Positions 18,658 to 27,015 of a DNA stretch of 64,000 bases are shown piece after piece. Position 1 is the stretch's first letter; each line of letters starts with the position of its first letter. The position numbers and the translations under genes are program-made. Source of the DNA: Sediminibacterium goheungense (lineage in GTDB: Bacteria; Bacteroidota; Bacteroidia; Chitinophagales; Chitinophagaceae); NCBI RefSeq assembly GCF_004361915.1, contig NZ_SNWP01000012.1:186001-250000 (forward strand), read 5' to 3'. The notes under the pieces were generated by a model. It was not told the DNA's origin. It made no database searches and worked only from the letters and a program-made list of their open reading frames with translations.

Positions 18658-19395
18658 ATGGAGAGTCTGCTTTTGTTTTACGTGTTATTGCTCATTGTTG
18701 CATTCCTGTATGCATCTGTTGGGCATGGTGGCGCAAGCGGATACCTCGCATTGATGGCGTTATTTAGTGTGGCACCTGAAGTCATGAAGCCAACAGCACT
18801 GTTATTGAACTTATTTGTATCACTCACCGCATTCCTTCAGTTTTACCGGGGCAAACACTTTGTATGGAAAGTGTTTATGCCATTGGCATTGGCATCGGTA
18901 CCTATGGCATTTGTAGGTGGACTCATTACTATTGACGCCAGCCTGTATAAAAAAGTACTTGGTTTATTACTTGTATTTTCAGTGATTCGTTTACTGTTAC
19001 CATCAAAAAAAGAATCTGAACAAACTGTTTCGTCACATTTTGCAGGTGCATTACTCATGGGAGGTATTATAGGATTATTGTCGGGTATGATTGGTATAGG
19101 TGGTGGTATTATACTCTCACCCTTATTGATTTTCTTTAACTGGACAGATCAGAAACAAACAGCAGCCATTAGTGCCCTGTTTATTTTTGTAAATTCAGCT
19201 TCCGGATTGATGGGGCAATTGACCAATGGCATTGAATTCAGTAGTGGGATGTTCGGCTATGTTGGTGTTGCTTTTGCAGGGGGATGTCTTGGGGCCTATT
19301 TTGGGGCGATGAAATTCAGGCAAACCCTTATGAAAAAAATATTGGCGATTGTTTTAATGGTCGCAGCATATAAACTATTATTTACAGGAGCGTAA
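18658..19395 (+). CDS. TSUP (TauE/SafE) family membrane permease
   Basis: 245 residues with about eight hydrophobic segments and the duplicated family motif: ASVGHGGASGYLALM near 20-34 and SGMIGIGGGIILSPLL near 142-157. Known TSUP members move sulfite, sulfonates, sulfate or organic sulfur compounds. Here it sits between moeA and a small sulfite-oxidase-fold-like protein inside a molybdenum operon that shows no ModABC transporter. A role in molybdate or sulfur oxyanion movement is a plausible inference only. Confidence 0.85.
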   Translation: MESLLLFYVLLLIVAFLYASVGHGGASGYLALMALFSVAPEVMKPTALLLNLFVSLTAFLQFYRGKHFVWKVFMPLALASVPMAFVGGLITIDASLYKKVLGLLLVFSVIRLLLPSKKESEQTVSSHFAGALLMGGIIGLLSGMIGIGGGIILSPLLIFFNWTDQKQTAAISALFIFVNSASGLMGQLTNGIEFSSGMFGYVGVAFAGGCLGAYFGAMKFRQTLMKKILAIVLMVAAYKLLFTGA

Positions 19396-19403
19396 AGTAA
19401 ATT

Positions 19404-19916
19404 ATGAAATACCTGATTCTTTTTGTTGTATTATCTTATTCTCATGTAGTAATTGCACAACATGATGTAAAGCCTACAGATTATTTTCTCATAGAAGGAA
19501 AAGTCAAAAAGCCCTTTACCTTTAAGCTGGAAGATGCTTCAGCTTATAATAGTATTACATTTGATAGTATTGTAGTATACAATCACCTGGTGGTCAGGAA
19601 GTCAGTACTCAAAGATGTAAAGGGTATATTGTTGAAAGATCTGATTACCAAAACATCATTTGATATCATCGATCCAAAACCATTGAGCGAATATTATATT
19701 ACCTGCATTGCATCGGATGGTTATAAGGTGGTTTTTTCCTGGAATGAAATATTTAATAGCGCTATTGGAAAGCAATTGATTGTTATAACAGAAGCCAATG
19801 GTGAAAAAGCCATTTCCTCTGCGCAAAGAATCGCTATTATATCAGCAGCAGATATTGCAACCGGGCGAAGGTATGTACATGGATTGCAAAAGATTATTAT
19901 CGGAAGAGTTCAATAA
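19404..19916 (+). CDS. Small exported protein resembling a molybdopterin-oxidoreductase (sulfite-oxidase-fold) domain
   Basis: 170 residues with a signal peptide (about 1-19, ending VVIAQ). DYFLIEGKVKKPFTFKLEDA (27-46) resembles the start of the sulfite-oxidase/YedY molybdopterin domain, and ASDGYKVVFSWNEIF (103-117) matches its later strand. The cysteine that would ligate molybdenum is not found where expected; the only cysteine is Cys101, next to the ASDGY motif. It could be a cofactor-free binding or scaffold protein for the periplasmic enzymes. The family assignment is by pattern only. Confidence 0.6.
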   Translation: MKYLILFVVLSYSHVVIAQHDVKPTDYFLIEGKVKKPFTFKLEDASAYNSITFDSIVVYNHLVVRKSVLKDVKGILLKDLITKTSFDIIDPKPLSEYYITCIASDGYKVVFSWNEIFNSAIGKQLIVITEANGEKAISSAQRIAIISAADIATGRRYVHGLQKIIIGRVQ

Positions 19917-19922
19917 AATACA

Positions 19923-20156
19923 ATGAAAATAAGGGTATTATTATTTGGTCAATTAGCAGAAGCGTCAGGTGTTAGTGAATTAGAGATGGAGGGCTATGCA
20001 GATACCATATCGCTGATCAGCGCATTGCAGGAACGTTTTCCGACCCTTCAGCAATCAAAATATATGATGGCTGTTAACCAGCAGATGGTTTCAGAAAATA
20101 CAAAATTGTCTGAAAATGCAACTGTTGCATTGATGCCGCCATTTTCAGGAGGGTAA
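19923..20156 (+). CDS. moaD: MoaD/ThiS-type molybdopterin synthase sulfur carrier
   Basis: 77-residue ubiquitin-fold carrier ending in the essential GG (MPPFSGG). After adenylation by the next gene's product, its C-terminal thiocarboxylate donates sulfur to precursor Z in the MoaD-MoaE complex. The stop codon and the next ATG are separated by one base, and the AGGAGGG that encodes its Gly-Gly end doubles as a Shine-Dalgarno for moeB. This fits translational coupling of carrier and activating enzyme. Confidence 0.92.
   Translation: MKIRVLLFGQLAEASGVSELEMEGYADTISLISALQERFPTLQQSKYMMAVNQQMVSENTKLSENATVALMPPFSGG
20147..20153 (+). promoter_or_regulatory. Shine-Dalgarno for moeB embedded in the moaD Gly-Gly codons
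   Basis: AGGAGGG lies 4 bases before the moeB ATG at 20158. Strong SD sequences are rare in this window. Because it overlaps the codons for the required C-terminal GG, it may couple translation of the two genes. Confidence 0.55.
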
Positions 20157-20157
20157 T

Positions 20158-21297
20158 ATGAAAAAAGAAATTTCCTACGAACGATACCAGCGTCAGATGA
20201 TCCTGCCGGATTTCGGTGAGAGGGCGCAGCAACTGCTGGTGGAAGCGAGTGTACTGGTAATTGGTGCAGGCGGATTGGGTTGTCCGGCCCTCTTATACCT
20301 TGCCGGAGCAGGGGTAGGTACAATAGGGATAGCAGATGGTGATACGGTAGCCCTGAGCAACCTGCACAGACAGGTATTGTACCATACGTCTGATATTGGA
20401 AAAAACAAAGCAGTAGTAGCTGCTGAATACCTGAAACAACTAAATCCCGGAACAGAAACTAAGGTCTATCCATGGCATGTAACCAATGAGAACTTACTGG
20501 CCATACTTGGCAATTATGATATCGTACTTGATGGTACAGATAATTTTGCGACCCGTTACTTAATTAATGATGCCTGCGTGTTGATGCATAAAACACTGGT
20601 ATACGGAGCCGTATCAAGATTTGAAGGACAGGTGGCCGTATTTAATGGCTTGCTTGGTCATGATAAACGGTCTGCAAACTACCGTGATATTTTCCCGGAG
20701 CCGCCAAAGGAGAATGAAGTGCCTAACTGTGCAGATGCAGGGGTAATTGGCATATTACCCGGTATGATTGGATGTATGCAGGCGGGTGAAGTGATTAAAC
20801 TGATAACAGGAATGGGTGACCCCCTTATTGACAGGGTACTTACGTATAATGTTTTGAGTAATCAGTTTTACACAGTCAACATAATTGCGGGTCCGGCTAC
20901 GAATTTTACAGGCCCTTCAACAAAAGAACGTTTTCTGCAGACCGATTATGTGTCCTTATGTAAGTCGCCATCGTCTGTAAGTGAGATAGACGTAGTGCTA
21001 TTTGAAGAGCTGTTGAATCGGGGCAATGTCGATGTTATTGATGTAAGGGAATTGTATGAACAACCTGTTGTAAAGGAATTCGAGCATCTTAGAATACCGT
21101 TGGCTGATATTTATCAGCAAGAGCTGCAACTAAAAAATGATGTAGTTGTTGTAATTTGTCAGTCTGGAAAGAGAAGCCGGATAGCTGTGGAAATATTGAA
21201 TGACCGTATGGGTACTGCCAAAACCCTATACAGCCTGCGGGGCGGACTAAACGATTGGTACGCATTCCTAAAAAATAAAAGAGATGAAAGAGGGTAA
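20158..21297 (+). CDS. moeB: MoeB/ThiF-type adenylyltransferase with C-terminal rhodanese domain
   Basis: 379 residues. Residues 1-250 form an E1-like adenylation domain: YERYQRQMILPDFG at 7-20, ATP loop GAGGLGCPA at 36-44, and DGTDNFATR. The last ~110 residues are a rhodanese domain with active-site loop CQSGKRS, as in MOCS3/MoeBR. It activates MoaD and probably transfers sulfur to it. The zinc-binding Cys pairs of E. coli MoeB are absent (for example ANYRDIFPEPP in place of CYRCLFPEPP), as seen in some homologues. It overlaps moaE by 14 bases. Confidence 0.92.
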   Translation: MKKEISYERYQRQMILPDFGERAQQLLVEASVLVIGAGGLGCPALLYLAGAGVGTIGIADGDTVALSNLHRQVLYHTSDIGKNKAVVAAEYLKQLNPGTETKVYPWHVTNENLLAILGNYDIVLDGTDNFATRYLINDACVLMHKTLVYGAVSRFEGQVAVFNGLLGHDKRSANYRDIFPEPPKENEVPNCADAGVIGILPGMIGCMQAGEVIKLITGMGDPLIDRVLTYNVLSNQFYTVNIIAGPATNFTGPSTKERFLQTDYVSLCKSPSSVSEIDVVLFEELLNRGNVDVIDVRELYEQPVVKEFEHLRIPLADIYQQELQLKNDVVVVICQSGKRSRIAVEILNDRMGTAKTLYSLRGGLNDWYAFLKNKRDERG

Positions 21298-21727
21298 GCC
21301 TAAAAATATATTTATAAAAGGAGCTATCACTGCTTCATTTATCGCAGAAAGTATTGAAAAGCATAGCGTCAAAAAAAATATTGGGGGGCATAGTATTTTT
21401 CTTGGGCAGGTGAGGGCAGATGAAATCAATGGGAAAAAAGTAAGTGCCATTGAGTATACTGCTTATGAGGAAATGGCTATGCAGAAAATGCATGAGATCA
21501 GAGAAGCTGTTTTTGAACAATATGAATTAACCTGTATGCATGTGTATCATAGTCTGGGAAAAGTAGCTGCAGGAGAAATCTGTTTATTTGTTTTTACTTC
21601 ATCAGCACATCGTAAGGCAGCCATAGCAGCCTGCTCAGAACTGGTGGAAAGAATTAAAGCTGAACTCCCGGTATGGGGAGCTGAACTTTTTGAAGACAAT
21701 ACGCATCAGTGGAAAGTGAATCAATAA
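21284..21727 (+). CDS. moaE: Molybdopterin synthase catalytic subunit
   Basis: 147-residue MoaE that converts precursor Z to molybdopterin using MoaD thiocarboxylate. Conserved parts are GGHSIFLGQVRAD, YTAYEEMA, HSLGKVAAGE and SSAHRKAA. The catalytic Lys equivalent to E. coli K119 is present (RIKAELP, Lys125). The second functional Lys (K126, FWK in E. coli) appears as WGAE, without lysine. It starts inside the end of moeB and stops 2 bases before moaC-moaB, so translation is probably coupled. Confidence 0.93.
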   Translation: MKEGKPKNIFIKGAITASFIAESIEKHSVKKNIGGHSIFLGQVRADEINGKKVSAIEYTAYEEMAMQKMHEIREAVFEQYELTCMHVYHSLGKVAAGEICLFVFTSSAHRKAAIAACSELVERIKAELPVWGAELFEDNTHQWKVNQ

Positions 21728-21729
21728 TT

Positions 21730-22641
21730 ATGGTAGATATAACATCGAAATCGAATACACTCAGACAGGCGATTGCTGCTGCCACCATTACGGTATCAAA
21801 ACAAGCTACTATTGATGCCATTGTAAACAGACAGGTACCCAAAGGTGATGTGTTTGAGTTTTCACGAGCTGCAGGTTTGCTGGCTATTAAAAAAACAAGT
21901 GATGTAATTCCGGATTGTCATCCGCTACCTATTGAGTTCTCATCTATTAAACACGAAATAAGTGGTTTACAGATTCTGATTACCGTGGAAGTGCATACCA
22001 TTTATAAAACCGGTGTTGAAGTGGAAGCCATGCATGGGGCATCTGTTACTGCATTGACCATGTATGATATGCTGAAGCCATTGGATACAGAAGTTGAAAT
22101 AACCCATATCAGATTGGTACAAAAAACCGGTGGTAAATCAGATCGGTTCATACCCGATACAAATACATTGTCCTGTGCCGTAGTGGTTTGCTCTGACACG
22201 GTATCAGCCGGTAGCAAGCAGGACTTATCCGGAAAAAAAGCAGTAGAAAAACTGGAAGCACTGGGTATTACTGTGACTGATTATACCATTGTTGCGGATG
22301 AAATTCAGGACATACAGCAGCAACTTGAGAAATATGTAGAAGAAGGCTATCACCTGGTATTATTTACCGGTGGAACAGGGCTCTCGCCAAGAGACGTAAC
22401 ACCCGAAGCCGTTGAACCATTGCTGGACAGAATGGTTCCGGGTGTTATGGAAACAGCAAGAAATTACGGGCAACAAAGAACCCCCTATGCCATGCTATCC
22501 AGGGGTATAGCGGGTTATGCTAAAAACACCCTTGTTATTACACTGCCGGGCTCTGTAAAGGGTGTGATTGAAACCATGGACGCTATATTCCCTCAGGTGC
22601 TGCACACATTTACAGTGGCAGCTGGGAGCAGACACGATTAG
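21730..22641 (+). CDS. moaCB: Bifunctional MoaC-MoaB fusion (cyclic pyranopterin synthase / molybdopterin adenylyltransferase-type)
   Basis: 303 residues from the ATG at 21730; an in-frame GTG 21 bases upstream would overlap moaE. Residues 1-150 are MoaC, with KGDVF at 38-42, CHPL at 63-66, and KTGVEVEAMHGASVTALTMYD then KTGGKS. Residues about 155-303 are MoaB/MogA-like, with VVVCSDTVSAG, FTGGTGLSPRDVTPE and ITLPGSVKGV. The fusion joins the step after MoaA to the adenylation that prepares molybdopterin for MoeA. It ends the biosynthetic run; a 135-base gap follows before pair 2. Confidence 0.94.
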   Translation: MVDITSKSNTLRQAIAAATITVSKQATIDAIVNRQVPKGDVFEFSRAAGLLAIKKTSDVIPDCHPLPIEFSSIKHEISGLQILITVEVHTIYKTGVEVEAMHGASVTALTMYDMLKPLDTEVEITHIRLVQKTGGKSDRFIPDTNTLSCAVVVCSDTVSAGSKQDLSGKKAVEKLEALGITVTDYTIVADEIQDIQQQLEKYVEEGYHLVLFTGGTGLSPRDVTPEAVEPLLDRMVPGVMETARNYGQQRTPYAMLSRGIAGYAKNTLVITLPGSVKGVIETMDAIFPQVLHTFTVAAGSRHD

Positions 22642-22776
22642 GGTTGGTTTGGCTTGCAAAAGGGTATTGGCCATGATCAGCTTGTTTTCTTACCCATTGA
22701 CCGATTTCCGGTAGTTTGGTTTTTCTTTTTATCAGATAATAGTTAGTTTACGAATCATAATAAATCTATCCTCCTT

Positions 22777-23241
22777 ATGCCGAAGTACAATTTTACAGTC
22801 AATAATAAATCGGTATCTGTAGAAGCAGATGCTGATACGCCGCTGCTTTGGGTATTACGTGATCAGTTAAACCTTGTGGGCACCAAATATGGTTGCGGTG
22901 TAGCACAATGTGGAGCCTGTACCATTCATTATAATGGTAGTCCTGTTCGTTCCTGCCAGTTTCCGGTATCGGCTGTAGGAACCGGGAAAGTGGTAACCAT
23001 TGAAGGACTCAGTGAAAAAGGAGATCATCCTGTACAGCAAGCGTGGATAGATATGGATGTGGCCCAATGTGGCTATTGTCAGTCGGGTCAAATTATGGCA
23101 GCAGTAGCATTGCTGAAGAAGACGCCGAAGCCTACTGATGAAGAAATTGATTCAGCCATTACAAATATCTGCCGTTGCGGTACCAGTGTACGTATCCGTA
23201 AAGCCATACACCTGGCAGCATCAAAAGGAGGTAAGTTATGA
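22777..23241 (+). CDS. [2Fe-2S]-binding small subunit of a xanthine-dehydrogenase-family enzyme (pair 2)
   Basis: 154 residues, closely similar to the pair 1 small subunit (11575-12045). Cluster cysteines are Cys40, Cys45, Cys48 and Cys60, then Cys98, Cys101, Cys132 and Cys134. One residue is missing before ICRCGT compared with pair 1. It follows a 135-base gap that could hold a separate promoter, although I see no clean consensus box. It overlaps the next gene by 4 bases (ATGA) and carries that gene's Shine-Dalgarno. Confidence 0.93.
   Translation: MPKYNFTVNNKSVSVEADADTPLLWVLRDQLNLVGTKYGCGVAQCGACTIHYNGSPVRSCQFPVSAVGTGKVVTIEGLSEKGDHPVQQAWIDMDVAQCGYCQSGQIMAAVALLKKTPKPTDEEIDSAITNICRCGTSVRIRKAIHLAASKGGKL
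23224..23232 (+). promoter_or_regulatory. Full-length Shine-Dalgarno before the pair 2 large subunit
   Basis: AAAGGAGGT with a 5-base spacer to the ATG at 23238. It is near-perfectly complementary to a canonical anti-SD and unusually strong for a Bacteroidota gene. It fixes the start codon despite the 4-base overlap with the upstream gene. Confidence 0.6.
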
Positions 23242-25346
23242 GTACAACATCTGTATCAAGAAGAAATTTCCTGAGGGTAAGCATGATTACCGGTGGTGGT
23301 ATGCTGGTTGGTTTTTCAACATTGGCAGAGGATGAAAAACTGCCAGTAGATGGAACGCCGTTCTCTCCCAACGCCTATATCAAAATAGCACCTGATGGTA
23401 CGATTACACTGATGTCGCCCAACCCGGAAATTGGTCAGGGTGTAAAAACATCACTGGTAATGCTGATTGCAGAAGAGATGAATGTGGACTGGCAGAAAAT
23501 ACAGGTAGAAATTGCACCGCTGGATACAAAATATGGCAGCCAGACAACAGGTGGAAGTGGCGCCATCAGAAGTCGCTATACACCACTCAGACAGGCAGGC
23601 GCAACGGCTCGGGTGTTATTAATCGCAGCTGCTGCCGATACATGGGGTGTAACAGCAGCAGATTGTTATGCTGACAATGGTTTTGTGGTACATAAAACTT
23701 CAGGTAAAAAGCTGTCTTATGGTGAACTGGCAGGCAAAGCAGCATCTATGCCGGTACCAGCCAATGTACCTTTGAAAGATGCCAAAGATTTCAAACTCAT
23801 CGGTACACGTGTAAAAGATGTAGATGCAAAAGCGATCGTAACAGGAAAACCTTTGTTTGGTATTGATACACGTCGCGGGGGTATGTTGTTTGCTGTTGTG
23901 GCAAGACCTCCTGCGCATGGGAAAAAATTACAGTCATTCGATGATAGTGCTGCCTTACAGGTAACAGGTGTAAAAAAAGTAGTACAGGTAAAAAACAGTA
24001 TAGCAGTTTTGGCTACTTCTACCTGGGCTGCGATGAAAGGCAGAAAAGCCCTGAACATAAACTGGGAAGATGCATCAAAACTGGAAAGCACGGCCGATCA
24101 TGATAAGGCATTCAAAGACCTGTTGAGTAAGCCTGCTGCCACACCTAACCGTAATGATGGTGATGTAGATGCGGCAATGGCTGCTGCTTCCAAAGTACTG
24201 GATGTATATTATGAAGTGCCTGTATTGTCGCACGCACAAATGGAGCCCCTGAATTTTTATGCAGATGTAAGAGATGGTAAAGCTGAATTGTATGGCCCCA
24301 CACAGGTGCCGCAGAGTCTGGTAACTGCCGTGGCCAAAGAACTGAATATACCCGCTGCTAACATAACATTGGGATTACCCAGACAGGGTGGGGGCTTCGG
24401 AAGAAAATTACGTCCGGATAATGGAGTGGAAGCTGCATTGATTTCACAGGCTGCACAATGTCCTGTTCAGGTACAATGGACACGTGAAGATGATATGCAA
24501 AACGATTTCTATCGTGCCAGTGGTATGTTCCGTTTCAAAGCAGCCATCAAAGATGGTAATCTGGAAGCCTGGCAACAATCTTTTGCATGTCTGAGTAATG
24601 GCAGAAGTCCGGATACTTATCCCGCAGGTGCTGTAAAAAATCTGCGTATCGAGAGTCATAGTTTACCAACCAATATTCCTACCGGACCCTGGCGTGCCCC
24701 TACACACAATGTTCAGGCATTTGCCAACGAATGTTTTATGGATGAGGTAGCAACTGAATTGAAAACAGATCCGATATCATTCAGACTTTCGTTATTGAAA
24801 AAAGCCAAAGAACAACCCGTAGGCAGACTCGCTTACGAGCCGGATAAATTTATCAGTGTAATAGAACTGGTAGCCAAAATCAGTAACTGGAATAAACCTG
24901 CACCCAATACATACCGTGGCTTCTCAACCTGGTTCTCATTTAACAGTTATGTAGCACAGGTGGTAGAACTAAAAATGGAAAAGGGTAAACCTAAAATCAC
25001 AAAAGTATATTGCGCCGTACACTGCGGTAAAGTAGTGAACCTGAGTGGCGCTGAAAATCAGGTACAGGGAGCGGTTGTTGATGGTCTGGGACATGCGATG
25101 TTTACCAAACTTACTTTCAAAGATGGGGCAGCCGTTCAAACCAATTTCGGCCCTTACAATTTTGTAAAAATGCGTAATACGCCATTGGATGTTGAAGTAG
25201 CTTTTGTTCCCTCTGAAGAGAACCCAACCGGTTTGGGAGAACCCGGGTTACCACCTATTGCACCCGCACTGGCCAATGCCCTTTTCGCCGCAACCGGTAA
25301 GCGTTTCAGACGAATGCCTTTCTCCGATGATATACAATTTGCATAA
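23238..25346 (+). CDS. Xanthine-dehydrogenase-family molybdopterin-binding large subunit with Tat signal (pair 2)
   Basis: 702 residues. A strong twin-arginine signal SRRNFLRV (Arg8-Arg9) is followed by a short hydrophobic region. Cofactor motifs: [19 protein letters not shown] near 385, and the catalytic glutamate in GLGEPGLPP (Glu668). It is homologous to the pair 1 large subunit, yet the two differ across most of their length, so they probably act on different substrates. No FAD subunit or dedicated cytochrome is adjacent; it may share the cytochrome c at 14266. Confidence 0.92.
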   Translation: MSTTSVSRRNFLRVSMITGGGMLVGFSTLAEDEKLPVDGTPFSPNAYIKIAPDGTITLMSPNPEIGQGVKTSLVMLIAEEMNVDWQKIQVEIAPLDTKYGSQTTGGSGAIRSRYTPLRQAGATARVLLIAAAADTWGVTAADCYADNGFVVHKTSGKKLSYGELAGKAASMPVPANVPLKDAKDFKLIGTRVKDVDAKAIVTGKPLFGIDTRRGGMLFAVVARPPAHGKKLQSFDDSAALQVTGVKKVVQVKNSIAVLATSTWAAMKGRKALNINWEDASKLESTADHDKAFKDLLSKPAATPNRNDGDVDAAMAAASKVLDVYYEVPVLSHAQMEPLNFYADVRDGKAELYGPTQVPQSLVTAVAKELNIPAANITLGLPRQGGGFGRKLRPDNGVEAALISQAAQCPVQVQWTREDDMQNDFYRASGMFRFKAAIKDGNLEAWQQSFACLSNGRSPDTYPAGAVKNLRIESHSLPTNIPTGPWRAPTHNVQAFANECFMDEVATELKTDPISFRLSLLKKAKEQPVGRLAYEPDKFISVIELVAKISNWNKPAPNTYRGFSTWFSFNSYVAQVVELKMEKGKPKITKVYCAVHCGKVVNLSGAENQVQGAVVDGLGHAMFTKLTFKDGAAVQTNFGPYNFVKMRNTPLDVEVAFVPSEENPTGLGEPGLPPIAPALANALFAATGKRFRRMPFSDDIQFA

Positions 25347-25351
25347 ATAAA

Positions 25352-25414
25352 TTGCCACTGAACGCACAGAAATACATTATACCATACTGTACTTATCTGT
25401 GCCTTCAGTGGCAA
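25352..25414. repeat. Interrupted inverted repeat after the pair 2 gene (possible terminator)
   Basis: Outer arms TTGCCACTGA/TCAGTGGCAA (25352-25361 with 25405-25414) and inner arms CACAGA/TCTGTG (25365-25370 with 25396-25401) can pair into one long hairpin. It starts 5 bases after the stop codon. No T run follows, so it may be a repeat element rather than an intrinsic terminator. Confidence 0.6.
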
Positions 25415-25430
25415 CCAAATGATAACAAAA

Positions 25431-25463
25431 ATCAAATCAGACATCCGCCATCAGACATTTTTC
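25431..25463. repeat. Word-like 3'-end repeat, family B (copy 2)
   Basis: Read on the minus strand it begins directly after the stop codon of the DUF4197 gene. It matches 24 of 28 bases of the element that directly follows lpdA (10801-10860), in the same orientation relative to the gene. Confidence 0.75.
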
Positions 25464-26189
25464 TTACTTCGCTCCAAATACTTTTTTCAAAATATCACTG
25501 GTTCTTGCCAAAGGGTTCTTTCTGATCTCTTTTTCTTCCAATGCAATCTGGTAAAAAATGCCACCCATCGCACGTTCGGTAACATAAGCAGATAAATCAG
25601 GATTCAGTTTTTCACGAACCAATGGCAACTTGTTATAACTGGTAACCAGACTATTCCAATGCTTGGTAGCATCTACTTTCTGTAAGGAGGTTTCAATAAC
25701 CGGGCGGAAAGCTTCTGTTAGCGGATTGGTAGTTTTTGCTTTCAGGTAAGCTGTTGCAGCTGTATCGGATCCTTTTAAAATACCTACTGCATCCTGAACA
25801 CTCATTTGTTTAATGGCATTGGTAAAAATGGGGGCCGCACTTTTACAGGCATCTTCCGCAGCACGGTTCATACTCAGAATGGCTTCGTCTACCTGCTTAC
25901 CCAGTCCTACACTTCTCAATGTTTTTTCAATCTTTTGAGCTTCCGGTGGGAGCAATATTTTCAGCGCTGCATTGGCAAAAAAACCATCTGTCTGCGACAG
26001 CAGGTTGGAACCTTTTAGGGATCCCTGAACCAATGCTTCTTTCAGACCTGCTACAATATCATCGTTGGCAAGCCCTGTCTGATTGCCGGACACTGCATTT
26101 TTGGCCTTGTTCAATAAACCGCCTAATCCCTGGGCATCTGTACCCATTTGCAATGCTAATAAAAGGAGCAGTGTAACAATTCTTTTCAT
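25464..26189 (-). CDS. DUF4197 domain-containing exported protein
   Basis: 241 residues with a signal peptide (about 1-19, LLLLLALQMGTDAQG). The body is helix-rich and matches DUF4197: DIVAGLKEALVQGSLKGSNLLSQTDGFF is split over the start, ILLPPEAQKIEKTLRSVGLG follows, and TSLQKVDATKHWNSLVTSYN and AMGGIFYQIALEEKEIRKNP come near the end. Function is unknown; members are periplasmic. It converges on the molybdenum cluster. Confidence 0.88.
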   Translation of the reverse strand: MKRIVTLLLLLALQMGTDAQGLGGLLNKAKNAVSGNQTGLANDDIVAGLKEALVQGSLKGSNLLSQTDGFFANAALKILLPPEAQKIEKTLRSVGLGKQVDEAILSMNRAAEDACKSAAPIFTNAIKQMSVQDAVGILKGSDTAATAYLKAKTTNPLTEAFRPVIETSLQKVDATKHWNSLVTSYNKLPLVREKLNPDLSAYVTERAMGGIFYQIALEEKEIRKNPLARTSDILKKVFGAK

Positions 26190-26365
26190 ATACTTTTTTA
26201 TAATCTTTTCAAAAATGATACCAAATAATCAGCTCAAAAATAAACCCTCTGTTCGGATGAAGGTGTGAAGGATACCTTATAAAATAAGTTGATAAAGGGT
26301 TAAAATGGACGGGCGGTTGTTCGGAAATGTCTTTTGCACCTATCTTGTATAACAAAAGATTATAC

Positions 26366-26878
26366 ATGAAACAACTGTTTACCCTTGTCTTTCTTTCTTT
26401 TTTGCTCTTAACAGCCATTAACGGGGAGGCCCAGACCAGTACTTTTATTCTGATGCGTCACGCTGAAAAGGATACCAGTGCCCAGGGGGCGACCATGATG
26501 CAGGCAGATCCCAAATTGAGTGCTGCAGGAGAAGCCAGGGCTGCCCGCATCCCGGAAGTATTAAAAGCTTATTCACCGGATGCCGTGTATTCCACCAATT
26601 TTATCCGTACCAAATCAACCGTAACACCGCTTGCAAAAAAAGCAGGAAAAGAAATACAGGTATACGACCATCGAAACCTCAAAGCCTTTGCGGAAGAACT
26701 CCTGAAAATGGAAGGTAAAACAGTAGTAGTAGCCGGACATTCCAATTCTACGCCCACGTTGGTGAATCTGTTATTGAAAGAAAATAAATACCAGAACCTT
26801 GATGAGTCGGTGTATGATACTTACTGGATCGTTACCGTAAAAGACGGTAAGGCGGAAGCCAGACAAATGAAGTATTAA
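26366..26878 (+). CDS. Exported histidine phosphatase (phosphoglycerate-mutase-like) family protein
   Basis: 170 residues from the ATG at 26366, which gives a clean signal peptide (MKQLFTLVFLSFLLLTAI); an earlier in-frame start would add 13 residues before it. The catalytic RHAE motif (LMRHAEKD) comes just after the mature N-terminus, and the second histidine is in VAGHSNSTPTLV. Length and layout resemble SixA-type short members. The substrate is unknown, and the signal peptide implies a periplasmic role. Confidence 0.88.
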   Translation: MKQLFTLVFLSFLLLTAINGEAQTSTFILMRHAEKDTSAQGATMMQADPKLSAAGEARAARIPEVLKAYSPDAVYSTNFIRTKSTVTPLAKKAGKEIQVYDHRNLKAFAEELLKMEGKTVVVAGHSNSTPTLVNLLLKENKYQNLDESVYDTYWIVTVKDGKAEARQMKY

Positions 26879-26916
26879 GCTACTCTTTGCCCTACAAATC
26901 GTAAGTTTGCGGCCTG

Positions 26917-27007
26917 AAAAGTCCGTGCGTCCGGAAGTCCGGAAGTCTGGTGAAACTATCGATAGTTCTCCGTTCTTCCGGACTTTCCGACTTTCGGTCT
27001 TTCTGAC
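26917..27007. repeat. Word-like intergenic repeat, family D (copy 1)
   Basis: Built from GTCCGGAAGTC words on the left and their complements (CTTCCGGACTTTCCG) on the right, with palindrome AACTATCGATAGTT in the middle. It can fold on itself. It ends 8 bases before the prfC start codon. Related words occur at 47488-47600 and 60431-60571. Confidence 0.7.
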
Positions 27008-27015
27008 TAATTATT

